From: Tabrizicola soli | Lineage (GTDB): Bacteria > Pseudomonadota > Alphaproteobacteria > Rhodobacterales > Rhodobacteraceae | Length of the DNA stretch: 64,000 nt | Reading direction: 5' to 3' | NCBI RefSeq assembly: GCF_015999335.1 | Contig: NZ_JAEACP010000016.1 | Location: 57,123-121,122, forward strand | Shown: positions 7,658 to 18,310 of the stretch, in pieces | Layout of the letters: every line of letters begins with the position of its first letter | Position numbering within the stretch: position 1 is the stretch's first letter | Notes under the pieces: model-generated | Databases searched by the model: none | What the model was told of the DNA's origin: nothing | What the model saw: only the letters and a program-made list of their open reading frames with translations | Made by a program: the position numbers and the translations under genes

Positions 7658-8859
7658 GCGGGGGGCCTCCCTGCCGGTTTGCGGGGCTGGCGCGGCCCCC
7701 AGAAGACCTGCCAGAGCGCGACGACGTAGAGCAGGAAGGCCAGCAGCCAGAGCGCACCGGCGGTCAGGACGCCCGGCGTGTAAAGCGAGGGGATCGCCGA
7801 GCCGGCGAAGCGCGCCAGCGCGGCCAGCGGCACCAGCGCATAGGCCAGCGCCACCGGGCCGGGGGCGACAAGCGCGCGTCCGGTATGGCCCAGCGAGGCG
7901 CGGGACATGACCGCCAGCGTCATCCCGCCGACCCCGCCGATGCCCAGAAGGTGCAGGGCTGCGATCTCGGAACCCTGGCCGAGGTTCGCCAGCCCCAGCG
8001 CGACGAGCCCGGCCGCGTTTATGGCGTAGGACAGGTGCAGCGACCAGAGGATCGGCTTGTCCCGGGTCCAGAGCCCGCGCCAGAGCACGACGCGGATCAG
8101 GCCGGCCGCCCCCGCAACCAGCGCGAGAAGGCCGAGAAGCCCCTCGGGCAGGCCCAGCAGATAGCCCAGCGGCAGCGTGATGGCGGCGGCGATCGAGAAG
8201 CCGGCCAGCGGCATCGGGTTCCAGGGCAGGCGGTCCTCGCGCCCCGACTGGACCATGGCGTTGCGGGTGAAGCCGGGGGTGACGCGGCCGCCGAGGACCA
8301 TGATCATGGCGGCAAGGGTCAGAAGCCCGCCGCGCAGCCCGCTCCAGACCGTGTCGGAGGTCAGGCCGATCCACTCCAGATGCACGAGGAGGTTAGCGAT
8401 CCAGTAGACCGTCAGGATGGCCAGGATGATCAGCTGCTGCGGCTTGGGGCGCTTCAGAAGCTGGGCCAGAAGCTTGGCGGCAAGGACAGGGACGAAGGAA
8501 AGGTCGGCCACCGCGACCAGCACCGGCGGCAGGCTGCCCGAGGCCAGGACCGCGATCCGCCCCGCCAGCCAGAAGCCCGCGACCACGGCGATGAAGAGGT
8601 GCGGCGCGGATTTCGCCCCGGTCCAGTTCGGCACGGCGGTGAGGAGAAAGCCGCCCAGCGCCGCCGAGGCATAGCCGAAGATCATCTCATGCGCGTGCCA
8701 CAGCTGCGGCGGCGCGGCGGTCGGCAGCTGCATCACTCCGCCAAGGGCCTGGATGGTCAGGTAAAGCTGCCACACCGCCATCGCGAGGACGGCGAACAGG
8801 CCGGCGGCAAGGAAGAACACCCGGAAACCTTCACCGAACAGTCGTTTGAGCGCGGTCAT
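7654..8859 (-). CDS. nnrS: NnrS-family heme/copper membrane protein
   Basis: A 401-residue protein with about 12 hydrophobic helices. Conserved NnrS features are WHAHEMIFGY near the N-terminus, the HLLGIGGVGGM segment and LAVMSRASLGHTGR. NnrS proteins occur in NO-handling gene sets, and in Vibrio and Rhodobacter they are linked to relief of NO or iron-dinitrosyl stress. The ATG at 8857-8859 overlaps the nirI stop as ATGA, and its own stop overlaps the nirX start in the same way, so the three form one translationally coupled operon. Placement of nnrS between nirI and nirX differs from the adjacent nirI-nirX order I recall from Paracoccus. Confidence 0.9.
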   Translation of the reverse strand: MTALKRLFGEGFRVFFLAAGLFAVLAMAVWQLYLTIQALGGVMQLPTAAPPQLWHAHEMIFGYASAALGGFLLTAVPNWTGAKSAPHLFIAVVAGFWLAGRIAVLASGSLPPVLVAVADLSFVPVLAAKLLAQLLKRPKPQQLIILAILTVYWIANLLVHLEWIGLTSDTVWSGLRGGLLTLAAMIMVLGGRVTPGFTRNAMVQSGREDRLPWNPMPLAGFSIAAAITLPLGYLLGLPEGLLGLLALVAGAAGLIRVVLWRGLWTRDKPILWSLHLSYAINAAGLVALGLANLGQGSEIAALHLLGIGGVGGMTLAVMSRASLGHTGRALVAPGPVALAYALVPLAALARFAGSAIPSLYTPGVLTAGALWLLAFLLYVVALWQVFWGPRQPRKPAGRPPA

Positions 8860-10871
8860 GCCGGGGCTCCTTCGCTTCTGGCGCGCCGCTTCAGGATCGG
8901 GCACTGGGTGCCGTCGTTCATGATGACCTGGCAGCGCAGGCAAAGGACGCATTCATTCGCATTGATCCGACCGATCGAATCGATCGCTCCGACGGTGCAT
9001 TTCGTCTCGCACATCCGACATTCGCGGCCGCATTGCGGACGACGCTTCAGCCAGTCGAAGATCTTCAGCTTGGCCGGGATCGCAAGGCCCGCGCCGAGGG
9101 GGCAGAGGTAGCGGCAGTAGAAACGCTCGACGAACAGCCCCGCGCCGAGGAGCGCCGCGACGAACAGCAGGAACGGCCAGGCGCGCATGAAGCGCAGCGA
9201 GATTGCGGTCTTGAACGGCTCGGCCTCGGCCAGGATCAGGGCATGGTGCATCGAGTAGAAGGATAGGGCCAGGATGCCCACGAACAAGGTGTACTTGGCC
9301 ACCCAGAGCCTTTCGTGCAGGGCCTGCGGCACGGCGATCTGTTTCACGCCAAGGCGTTGCGCGGCGGCGTTGGCCAGTTCCTGCAGCGCGCCGAAGGGGC
9401 AGAGCCAGCCGCAATAGACCCCCCGGCCCCAGAACAGCATCCCCAGCGCGGTGAAGCTCCACAGGATGAAGATGACCGGCTCGATCAGGAAGGTCTCCCA
9501 GCGGAAGCCGGTCAGGAGCGAGTGGACGAAGGCCACGACCTGCACCACGGAAAGCTGCCCGTTTAGCCCCATGCCGAGGACGAGGAAGGTCGAGGCGAGG
9601 AAGGAAAGACGCCCGATGCGCCACAGGCGCGGCCGCCGGGTGATCCATTCCTGCGCGAACAGGATCAGGGTGAGGACGGTCAGCATCAGCGCCACGACGG
9701 CGACCTGCGGGCGCTTCGTCTGCCAGGCCTGTTTCCACAGCGGCTCGGGCTCGGTCGGCGCGGCGAGGCGGAAGGCGTCGGGGAGGGTGTAGGGCAGCGC
9801 CACGGTCATGGCGACCTCGCCCCTTTCGGTGGGACGGGTGGCGCGGACCTCCAGCGTGAAGGGCTGGGTGGGGTCGATCAGGGCCGGAAGGGCGAAAAGG
9901 CTGATCTCCTTCAGCTGCGGCACGTTTTCCAGCGCCAGATGCTTCACCATCTGATAATCGTCCGCGCCGGGCTGCCAGCGGGTCTCGCCCTGCACCACGG
10001 TCAGCCGGTCGAAGGCGCCGGTCCTGGTCCAGTCGGTGCCGCGATGCGACTGCAGGCCCTGCGACATCACGATCAGCACCGAGCCGCCCGCGCCGAGGTT
10101 GCCGATGGCGCGGGTGAATTCCCGCTGGCCCAAGAGGTTCTTGCCCGCCGTCGGCGTGTCGATCACCCCGGCCCAGAGACGCAGGAAATCGCCGTCGCCC
10201 GGCTCGACCGGCACTTTCGCCCCGGCCAGCGCCTTTGCCGCCTCGGCCATGGTGACCCGGACCTCGGCCAGCGCCCCCAGCCCGAGAAGCTGGTCCCAGC
10301 CCAGCGGCTGATAGCTCAGCCGGTCGATCCCGCCGCCCCCGGCCATCAGGCCGCGGCCGATGGCAAGGGTCCGGGCGGTGCGGAGGATGCCATCGCGAAT
10401 CACCCCGGTCGAGACGGTGGCCCGGCTGATCACGTCGGGCAATCCCTCGGCCGGGCCGGTCGCAGCAAGGTCGAAGCCGCGGAATCCCGCGACATAGGCG
10501 GCGATGTCGGCATCCGAGATGCCCAGCGTCAGGACTGGTTCATCATGTCGCACCAGAATCGCCCCCGTGATCCGCGCCTGGGGCGAGATCGCCACCAGCA
10601 CGTCGAGCGGGCGCCCGGAATAGCCGACCGTGGTCGAGATTTCCCAGGTCGAGCCGATCTGGCCCGCCACCCTGCCCGCCTGGCTGACCTGCCATCCGGG
10701 CACGCCCTGGTCGATGCGGGCAAGCTGCACCGGGCCAGAAAGATCAAGGAGTTCTGCCGCCTGTTCGGGTGTGGGCGCCGTCACCGCGAGCGTGTCGTCG
10801 GCGATCAGCCCCCCCGCCAGGGCGGCCAGGGGCGAGAGCAGCAGGAAGAGGGCAGTCAGGATGATGCGCAT
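8856..10871 (-). CDS. nirI: NirI, NosR-like flavin and Fe-S membrane protein
   Basis: A 671-residue protein of the NosR/NirI family. It has a signal peptide (about residues 1-19), a periplasmic FMN-binding domain with the flavinylation-type segment SRATVST (about 149-155), a hydrophobic core from about residue 395, two CxxxCP motifs (CGWLCP and CRYLCP) and a C-terminal ferredoxin-like pair of cysteine clusters (CRMCETKC and CVLCLRCQ). The family is thought to move electrons across the membrane; NirI is needed for nirS expression or activity in Paracoccus. It is divergent from nirS over a shared 130-base promoter region. FMN attachment is probably by NirX. Confidence 0.93.
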   Translation of the reverse strand: MRIILTALFLLLSPLAALAGGLIADDTLAVTAPTPEQAAELLDLSGPVQLARIDQGVPGWQVSQAGRVAGQIGSTWEISTTVGYSGRPLDVLVAISPQARITGAILVRHDEPVLTLGISDADIAAYVAGFRGFDLAATGPAEGLPDVISRATVSTGVIRDGILRTARTLAIGRGLMAGGGGIDRLSYQPLGWDQLLGLGALAEVRVTMAEAAKALAGAKVPVEPGDGDFLRLWAGVIDTPTAGKNLLGQREFTRAIGNLGAGGSVLIVMSQGLQSHRGTDWTRTGAFDRLTVVQGETRWQPGADDYQMVKHLALENVPQLKEISLFALPALIDPTQPFTLEVRATRPTERGEVAMTVALPYTLPDAFRLAAPTEPEPLWKQAWQTKRPQVAVVALMLTVLTLILFAQEWITRRPRLWRIGRLSFLASTFLVLGMGLNGQLSVVQVVAFVHSLLTGFRWETFLIEPVIFILWSFTALGMLFWGRGVYCGWLCPFGALQELANAAAQRLGVKQIAVPQALHERLWVAKYTLFVGILALSFYSMHHALILAEAEPFKTAISLRFMRAWPFLLFVAALLGAGLFVERFYCRYLCPLGAGLAIPAKLKIFDWLKRRPQCGRECRMCETKCTVGAIDSIGRINANECVLCLRCQVIMNDGTQCPILKRRARSEGAPA

Positions 10872-10925
10872 GTCGGGAGGATCCGTCCGGTGCCGCGACC
10901 CTGCGGCGTGATGGCCCAGGCCGCC

Positions 10926-10939
10926 TTGACCTTAATCAA
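10926..10939. promoter_or_regulatory. NNR/FNR-type box between nirI and nirS
   Basis: TTGAC-CTTA-ATCAA is a near-perfect 14-nt NNR/FNR box. Its centre lies about 70 bases before the nirS ATG and about 61 bases before the nirI ATG on the other strand, so one box could serve both operons. Spacing to nirS equals that at norC and at the downstream cytochrome gene. Confidence 0.75.
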
Positions 10940-10989
10940 GGTAACGGATCCGTCATCGGCTAAATGTCCCTTCCAGCCTCACCAGCTAA

Positions 10990-12765
<1,776 letters not shown>

Positions 12766-12806
12766 GCAATCCCGTGCCTGCGGCAGGCGTGTCGCGGGCA
12801 TAACCT

Positions 12807-12843
12807 GGCGGGGGTGGATTCATTCCCCCATCCCCGCCTTTTT
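12807..12843 (+). terminator. Intrinsic terminator or attenuator between nirS and nirE
   Basis: Arms GGCGGGGGTGG and CCATCCCCGCC form an 11-bp stem with one G-U pair and a 10-nt loop, followed at once by TTTTT. It sits 42 bases after the nirS stop and 28 bases before the nirE ATG. No separate promoter for nirE is obvious, so partial read-through is the likely arrangement. Confidence 0.8.
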
Positions 12844-12870
12844 CCTTCCAGCCATCGGGACCCGACAGCC

Positions 12871-13674
12871 ATGAAAGACCTGGACCGCCATCTCACCTCT
12901 GGCCATGTCCACCTGATCGGCGCGGGTCCCGGTGACCCCGAGCTGCTGACGCTCAAGGCGCTGCGGCTGATCCAGACGGCGGATGTCGTGGTGCACGACC
13001 GGCTGGTCAGCCCCGAGATCATGGATCTGGTCCCTACTGCCACCCGTCGCATCGACGTGGGCAAGCTGCCGAAATTCCACAAGGTCCCGCAAGAGGCGAT
13101 CAACGCGCTGCTGGTCGACCTTGCCCGCGAGGGCCTTACCGTCGCGCGCCTGAAGGGCGGCGATCCCCTGATCTTCGGCCGCGGCTCGGAAGAGGCCGAG
13201 GCCTGCCGCGAGGCCGGCATCGCGACCAGCTACATCCCCGGCATCACCTCGGCGCAAGGCGCGGCGGCGTCCACCGGGGTGCCGCTGACTCATCGCGGCC
13301 TGGCGACGGGCGTGCGCTATGTCACCGGCCACCGCGCGAAGGACGCGGCGCTGGACCTCGACTGGGCCTCGCTGGCCAGCGGCGACACGACGCTGGTCGT
13401 CTACATGGGCGCAGGCAACATCGCCGAGATCGCGCTGCAGTTGATGCGGCACGGGCTGGCCCATTCGCTGCCCGTGCTGGCGGTCAGCGCCGCCACCACC
13501 CCGCGCGAGACGCGGATGCTGTCCACCCTGGGCCAGATCGGCACCGATGTGGCCAAGACCCAGCCCGAAGCCCCGGTCCTGTTCATCATCGGCCAGGTCG
13601 CGGGCATGTATCCCGAGATCACCGCCCTGGAAGCCTCCCTGTGCGAGGGGGCCGGGATGGCGGCCTATGCCTGA
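12871..13674 (+). CDS. nirE: NirE, uroporphyrinogen-III C-methyltransferase
   Basis: A 267-residue S-adenosylmethionine-dependent methyltransferase that makes precorrin-2, the first committed step toward heme d1. Family motifs are VHLIGAGPGDPELLT near the N-terminus and RLKGGDPLIFGRG in the middle, followed by GVPLTHRG. It lacks the siroheme oxidase/ferrochelatase domain of CysG. The ATG at 12871 is chosen over an in-frame one at 12814 because the latter lies in the terminator stem and the family begins close to VHLIGAGPG. Its end overlaps the likely nirC ATG. Confidence 0.93.
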   Translation: MKDLDRHLTSGHVHLIGAGPGDPELLTLKALRLIQTADVVVHDRLVSPEIMDLVPTATRRIDVGKLPKFHKVPQEAINALLVDLAREGLTVARLKGGDPLIFGRGSEEAEACREAGIATSYIPGITSAQGAAASTGVPLTHRGLATGVRYVTGHRAKDAALDLDWASLASGDTTLVVYMGAGNIAEIALQLMRHGLAHSLPVLAVSAATTPRETRMLSTLGQIGTDVAKTQPEAPVLFIIGQVAGMYPEITALEASLCEGAGMAAYA

Positions 13675-14038
13675 CCGCCGCCGCTCGTCGAGCACTTCGT
13701 GCACTCCTCGCCCGCCGGCACGCGTGCACGCGGTGCTTAAGGAGTTGTGCCTGCTGATCCTGCTGGCCACGCCCGCCGCCGCCGAGATCGCCCCCGACCG
13801 GGCTGCGGCGCTGGAGCATATGGTGGTGCAGGATTGCGGGTCCTGCCACGGGTTGACGATGAAGGGCGGTCTCGGCCGCCCGCTCACGCATGAGGCGCTG
13901 GCCCCTTCCGACCGGGAAACGCTTGCGCTGATCATCCTTGATGGCGTACCCGGAACCGCCATGCCGCCCTGGCGCCCCCTTCTGACCGAGGACGAGGCGC
14001 TGTGGATCGCCGATTACCTGAAAGGGGTAACCCCATGA
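13667..14038 (+). CDS. nirC: NirC, small periplasmic c-type cytochrome
   Basis: A monoheme cytochrome c with CGSCH as heme motif and GTAMPPW providing the probable methionine ligand. In nir clusters NirC delivers electrons to NirS or takes part in d1 maturation. The start is uncertain. The ATG at 13667 overlaps the nirE stop and gives 123 residues, with a basic, serine-rich stretch before the hydrophobic signal peptide core (CLLILLATPAAA). GTG codons at 13724 or 13733 would give a normal signal peptide. An AAGGAG at 13739-13744 lies directly before that core but has no standard start at proper spacing. The leader region resembles a repeat seen elsewhere in the window. Confidence 0.8.
   Translation: MPDRRRSSSTSCTPRPPARVHAVLKELCLLILLATPAAAEIAPDRAAALEHMVVQDCGSCHGLTMKGGLGRPLTHEALAPSDRETLALIILDGVPGTAMPPWRPLLTEDEALWIADYLKGVTP
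13684..13725. repeat. Repeat-like segment in the nirC leader
   Basis: The run CTCGTCGAGCACTTCGT followed by CTCCTCGC resembles the coding repeat of norE (1942) and mutL (27,331), which share GCTCGTCG, ACTTCGT and CTCCTCGCGGG blocks. It lies between nirE and the hydrophobic part of nirC. Confidence 0.35.
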
Positions 14039-15177
14039 AACGCCTTGCCCTTCTGGCCGCCTTCCTTGCCACGCCGCTCTGGGCCGAGGATCTGGTCGCG
14101 ACCGGCGACCTGGGTCTGGTGATCGAGCGCGCGACCGGCAGCCTGGTGCTGGTCGACCGTTCGGACCGTGCCGCGCTGGGCCGGATCGAGGGGCTGGGCG
14201 ACCTGAGCCACGCCTCGCTGACCTACTCGCCGGACGAACGCTTTGCCTATGTCTTCGGCCGCGACGGCGGGCTGACCAAGGTGGATATCCTGACCCGCCA
14301 GGTCGTCGCCCGCACCGTGCAGGCCGGAAACTCGATCGGCGGGGCGATTTCGGATGACGGCAAGCTGGTCGCGGTGTCGAACTACGAGCCCGGCGGGGTA
14401 AAGGTCTTCGACGCCCAGACGCTGGAGCTGGTCGCGGACATTCCGGCGGCGGGCAAGACCATCGGTCTGGTCGATGTCCCCGGCCGCCGCTTCGCCTGGA
14501 CGATCTGGGACACGGGCGAGGTCTTCCTGGGCGATTTCTCGGGTGCCGAGCCGGTGATCACGCCGCTGGGAAATGCCGGGAAGAACCCGTTCGACGCGGT
14601 GCTGACCGACGATGCGCATACCTATCTGGTGGGCCTCTTCGGCGAGAAGGGCGTGACCTCCTTCGACCTTTGGGACCCCGCGCCGAAGCCGCAGAAGTTC
14701 CTGACCGACTACGGCAAGGACGGCGAGGACATGCCGGTCTACAAGATGCCGCACCTGCAGGGCTGGGCCTTCACCGAGGGACAATATGCCCTGCCCGCCG
14801 TGGGGCGGCACGAGATCCTGTGGGTGGACCGCGCGAGCGAGAAGACAGTGGCGACGACGCCGGTGCATGGCCAGCCGGTGTTCATCATCGCCCAGCCCGC
14901 CAGCCCCTATGTCTGGGTCAACTTCGCGACGCCGCTGAACGATACGGTGCAGGTGGTCGACAGTCGCACGCATGAGGTCGTGGCGACCCTGAGCCCCGGC
15001 AAGGCGGTGCTGCACATGGAATTCGCCCCGCGCGGGGCCGAGGTCTGGATCTCCAGCCGCGATGACAACAAGGTGCTGATCTACGACACCCGCACCCGCG
15101 AGAAGGTGGCCGAGATCGCGGCCGAGGCGCCTTCGGGCATCTTCTTCACCGCCCGGGCGCATCAGACGGGGCTTTGA
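14035..15177 (+). CDS. nirF: NirF, heme d1 biogenesis protein
   Basis: A 380-residue periplasmic protein with a signal peptide (about residues 1-17, LLAAFLATPLWA) and a beta-propeller fold related to the d1 domain of NirS, without a c-heme motif. NirF is essential for heme d1 formation and probably acts late, on a d1 precursor. The ATG at 14035 overlaps the nirC stop as ATGA; a longer in-frame start at 14002 lies inside nirC. The next gene starts one base after its stop. Confidence 0.93.
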   Translation: MKRLALLAAFLATPLWAEDLVATGDLGLVIERATGSLVLVDRSDRAALGRIEGLGDLSHASLTYSPDERFAYVFGRDGGLTKVDILTRQVVARTVQAGNSIGGAISDDGKLVAVSNYEPGGVKVFDAQTLELVADIPAAGKTIGLVDVPGRRFAWTIWDTGEVFLGDFSGAEPVITPLGNAGKNPFDAVLTDDAHTYLVGLFGEKGVTSFDLWDPAPKPQKFLTDYGKDGEDMPVYKMPHLQGWAFTEGQYALPAVGRHEILWVDRASEKTVATTPVHGQPVFIIAQPASPYVWVNFATPLNDTVQVVDSRTHEVVATLSPGKAVLHMEFAPRGAEVWISSRDDNKVLIYDTRTREKVAEIAAEAPSGIFFTARAHQTGL

Positions 15178-15178
15178 C

Positions 15179-16150
15179 ATGGACCGGATCGACCCGACCG
15201 ACCTTGCCCTTCTCGACCGCTTCCAGCGCGATTTCCCGCTGGAGGCCCGGCCTTTCGCCCGGATCGGTACGGTGCTTGGCCTGGACGAGGCCGAGGTGAT
15301 CGGGCGGCTGGCCCGGATGCAGGCAGCGGGGCGGATCAGCCGTGTCGGCGGCACGGTCAGGCCGAACACCGCCGGGGCCTCCACCCTTGCCGCGCTGGCG
15401 GTGCCGGAGGCGCGGATCGATGAGGTCGCCGCCATCGTCGGGGCCGAGCCGGGGGTGAACCATTCCTACCTGCGCGAGGCGGACTGGAACCTCTGGTTCG
15501 TCGCCACAGCGCCGGATGGAGCGGCGCTTTCGGCAATGCTGGCACGGATCGAGGCCGCGACCGGCCTGCGACTGCTGGACCTGCGGCTGGTGCGGCCGTT
15601 CAACATCGACCTCGGCTTTCCGCTGGCAGGTGGCCCGGTCGCAATGCCCGGCGGGCGGCAGGTCGAGACCGCCGCATTGCGCCCGGAGGACCGGCCGCTG
15701 CTGCACGCCCTCAGCGCGGGGCTGGAGCTGGTGCCGCAGCCCTATGCCGCGCTGGCGCTGAAGCTTGGCCGCGAGGAGGGCGAGGTGACCGCCCGCATCG
15801 GCGACCTCTTGGCGGCAGGGATCCTGACCCGGCTGGGCGTGATCGTCCGGCACCGCGCCTTGGGCTACACCGCCAATGCGATGGTGGTCTGGGACGTCGC
15901 GCAGACCGAGGCCGCCGGTCGCGCCCTTGCCGCGCTGCCAGGGGTGACGCTGGCCTATGAGCGCGTCGCCGTCCCCGGCGTCTGGCCCTATCGCCTGTAT
16001 TGCATGATCCACGCCCGCTCGCGCTCCGAGGCGCTCGCGGTGTTGGAAACCGCCCGCGCCCTGCCGGAACTGGCCGGGGCGGACCACCGTGTCCTGTTCT
16101 CCACCCGCTGCTTCAAACAGTCCGGTGCCCGCCTGCAGGAGGCTGCCTGA
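15179..16150 (+). CDS. nirD: NirDL, fused siroheme decarboxylase subunits
   Basis: A 323-residue protein made of two Lrp/AsnC-like siroheme decarboxylase units joined head to tail: NirD-like (about residues 5-150) and NirL-like (about 165-320). Each half has an N-terminal winged-helix segment and the later conserved heme-pocket region (HSYLREADWNLWF in the first, AYERVAVPGVWPY in the second). Together with NirG and NirH it converts siroheme to 12,18-didecarboxysiroheme. The fusion is known in Paracoccus; in Pseudomonas the two are separate genes. The stop overlaps the nirG ATG as TGATG. Confidence 0.92.
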   Translation: MDRIDPTDLALLDRFQRDFPLEARPFARIGTVLGLDEAEVIGRLARMQAAGRISRVGGTVRPNTAGASTLAALAVPEARIDEVAAIVGAEPGVNHSYLREADWNLWFVATAPDGAALSAMLARIEAATGLRLLDLRLVRPFNIDLGFPLAGGPVAMPGGRQVETAALRPEDRPLLHALSAGLELVPQPYAALALKLGREEGEVTARIGDLLAAGILTRLGVIVRHRALGYTANAMVVWDVAQTEAAGRALAALPGVTLAYERVAVPGVWPYRLYCMIHARSRSEALAVLETARALPELAGADHRVLFSTRCFKQSGARLQEAA

Positions 16151-16620
16151 TGCGCGCAACCCTTCCCCCCGATGCCCTGGATGCGACCGACCGCCTGCTG
16201 ATCAACCGCCTTCAGGACGGGCTGCCGCTGACCCATGCCCCCTTCGCCCCGATCGCGGCCGAGGCCGGGCTGACCGAGGCCGAGGTCGTCGACCGCATCG
16301 CCCAACTGCGCGAGATCGGGGCGATCACGCGCTTCGGTCCGTTCCTGGATGCCGAGGCGATGGGCGGGGCCTTCTGCCTGTGCGCCATGTCGGTCCCGGC
16401 CGGGCAGTTCGACGAGGTCGTGACTTATGTCAATGAACTTCCCGAGGTTGCGCATAATTATGAACGCCAGCACCAGCTGAACATGTGGTTCGTCCTGGCC
16501 TGCGAAAAGGCCGAACAGATCGCGGAAACGGCGGCGCGGATCGAGCGGGAGACGGGGCTGAAGGTCCTGCGCTTTCCGAAACTGAAAGAGTTCTTCATCG
16601 GCTTCCGGGTAGAGGCATGA
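16150..16620 (+). CDS. nirG: NirG, siroheme decarboxylase subunit
   Basis: A 156-residue member of the NirDLGH family with an AsnC-type winged helix (about residues 10-60) followed by a ferredoxin-like alpha/beta domain. The segment HNYERQHQLNMWF is the conserved heme-pocket stretch, with a histidine expected to act in decarboxylation. It acts with NirDL and NirH in heme d1 synthesis in the cytoplasm. The start overlaps the nirDL stop and the end overlaps the nirH ATG (ATGA). The G rather than L name follows gene order. Confidence 0.88.
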   Translation: MRATLPPDALDATDRLLINRLQDGLPLTHAPFAPIAAEAGLTEAEVVDRIAQLREIGAITRFGPFLDAEAMGGAFCLCAMSVPAGQFDEVVTYVNELPEVAHNYERQHQLNMWFVLACEKAEQIAETAARIERETGLKVLRFPKLKEFFIGFRVEA

Positions 16621-17102
16621 CGCTTGACGCAACCGACCGGCGGATATTGAAGGCAACGGCCTCGGGCCTGCCGCTGACGCCGCATCCTTTCGAGGAGGTC
16701 GGGCGCTGGCTGTTCCTGCCGGAGAACGAGGTCATCGCCCGGATGCAGGCGATGCAGGACGACGGCGTCATCCGCCGCGTGGCCGTGGCGCCGAACCATT
16801 ACGCGCTGGGAATGGCCGCCAACGGGATGAGCGTCTGGGACCTGGACGATCCGGTGGCCGAGACGCTGGGCGCCAGGGTCGGCGCGCTGGCCTTCGTCAG
16901 CCATTGCTACCTGCGGCCGCGCGCCCTGCCGGACTGGCCCTACAACCTGTTCGCCATGCTGCATGGCAAGACCCGCGACGAGGTCGAGGCCAAGCGGGCC
17001 GAGGTCGCCGCGCTGCTGGGTGACGCCTGCCGCAGCCATGATATCCTGTATTCCACCCGCATCCTGAAGAAGACCGGGATGCGCCTTGCCGGAGAAGGCT
17101 GA
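16617..17102 (+). CDS. nirH: NirH, siroheme decarboxylase subunit
   Basis: A 161-residue NirDLGH-family protein with the winged-helix N-terminus [15 protein letters not shown] and the conserved segment [16 protein letters not shown]. It ends with the typical [10 protein letters not shown]. It completes the set NirDL-G-H that removes two carboxylates from siroheme. The ATG at 16617 lies in an ATGA overlap with nirG, and its TGA overlaps the nirJ ATG. Confidence 0.9.
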   Translation: MTLDATDRRILKATASGLPLTPHPFEEVGRWLFLPENEVIARMQAMQDDGVIRRVAVAPNHYALGMAANGMSVWDLDDPVAETLGARVGALAFVSHCYLRPRALPDWPYNLFAMLHGKTRDEVEAKRAEVAALLGDACRSHDILYSTRILKKTGMRLAGEG

Positions 17103-18310
17103 TGTTCCGCCTGACGCAATACATGCGCGAACTGGTCCACCCCACCCCCGTCCGCCGCCGGTCGGGTCCGGTGAAGCCGGTGGTGATCTGGAACCTGACC
17201 CGCACCTGCAACCTGCGCTGCCGGCATTGCTATACCACCAGCGCCGATGTGCCCTTTCCGGGCGAGCTGACGCATGAGCAGGCGATGGGCGTGCTGGAAG
17301 ACCTTTCGGGTTTCGGCATCCCGGCGCTGATCTTGTCAGGCGGCGAACCGCTGAGCCGTTTCGACTTCTTCCCGCTGGCCGAACGGGCGCGGGAACTGGG
17401 GTTCCGTCACCTGTCGCTGTCGACCAACGGGACCAAGGTGGCCGAGAACATCGACCGGCTGGCGGATCTGGAATTCGACTATGTCGGGATCTCGCTGGAC
17501 GGGATCGGCCAGATGAACGACTGGTTCCGCGGTGTGGACGGGGCGTTCGATGCGGCTTTGGCCGGGGTGCGGGCCTGCAAGGCCAAGGGCGTGAAGGTGG
17601 GGCTGCGCTTCACCATCACCGAGGACAACGCCGACATGCTGCCGGCGATGATCGACCTGTGCGATGCGGAAGGGGTGGACAAGTTCTACCTTTCCCACCT
17701 CGTCTATGCCGGGCGCGGTGACAAGAACCGGGGCGACGACACCGCCCATGCCCGCACCCGCAAGGCGATGACCCAGCTGATCGACAGGGCCTGGGTCGCG
17801 GTGGCCGAGGATCAGCCCCTGGAGATCGTGACCGGCAACAACGACGCCGACGCGGTCTGGTTCCTGCGCTGGGTAGAGCGCAACTTCCCCGAACAGCGCG
17901 CCGCACATGTGGCGCAGCACCTTGAGGCCTGGGGCGGCAACTCCAGCGGCCTTGGGGTGGCGAACATCGACCCGCAGGGCAAGGTGCATCCGGATACCTA
18001 CTGGTCCGACTACACCGTGGGCAGCGTCAAGGATACGCCCTTCAGCCAGCTCTGGACCGGCCCCGACCCGATGCTGGCGACCTTGCGGCAGCGCCCGCGC
18101 CCGTTGAAGGGCCGCTGCGGCGCCTGCGCCTTCAAGGACATCTGCGGCGGCAACACCCGCATCCGCGCCCTGCAGGTCACCGGCGACCCCTGGGCCGAGG
18201 ATCCGGCCTGCTACCTGACCAATGCCGAGATCGGGGTGGACGAGGCCGACCGCGTCACCGTCACCCCCTTCCGGGGAAAGAGCCATGACCCCGCGCATCG
18301 ATTCGCCTGA
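17102..18310 (+). CDS. nirJ: NirJ, radical SAM enzyme of heme d1 synthesis
   Basis: A 402-residue radical SAM protein. The [4Fe-4S] motif CxxxCxxC is C36, C40 and C43 in [11 protein letters not shown]-terminal SPASM-type cysteine region is visible ([14 protein letters not shown] and a later PACYL), suggesting auxiliary Fe-S binding. NirJ acts on didecarboxysiroheme to replace propionate side chains by oxo groups or lactones. It overlaps nirH at its start, and nirN begins within its last 26 bases. Confidence 0.94.
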   Translation: MFRLTQYMRELVHPTPVRRRSGPVKPVVIWNLTRTCNLRCRHCYTTSADVPFPGELTHEQAMGVLEDLSGFGIPALILSGGEPLSRFDFFPLAERARELGFRHLSLSTNGTKVAENIDRLADLEFDYVGISLDGIGQMNDWFRGVDGAFDAALAGVRACKAKGVKVGLRFTITEDNADMLPAMIDLCDAEGVDKFYLSHLVYAGRGDKNRGDDTAHARTRKAMTQLIDRAWVAVAEDQPLEIVTGNNDADAVWFLRWVERNFPEQRAAHVAQHLEAWGGNSSGLGVANIDPQGKVHPDTYWSDYTVGSVKDTPFSQLWTGPDPMLATLRQRPRPLKGRCGACAFKDICGGNTRIRALQVTGDPWAEDPACYLTNAEIGVDEADRVTVTPFRGKSHDPAHRFA

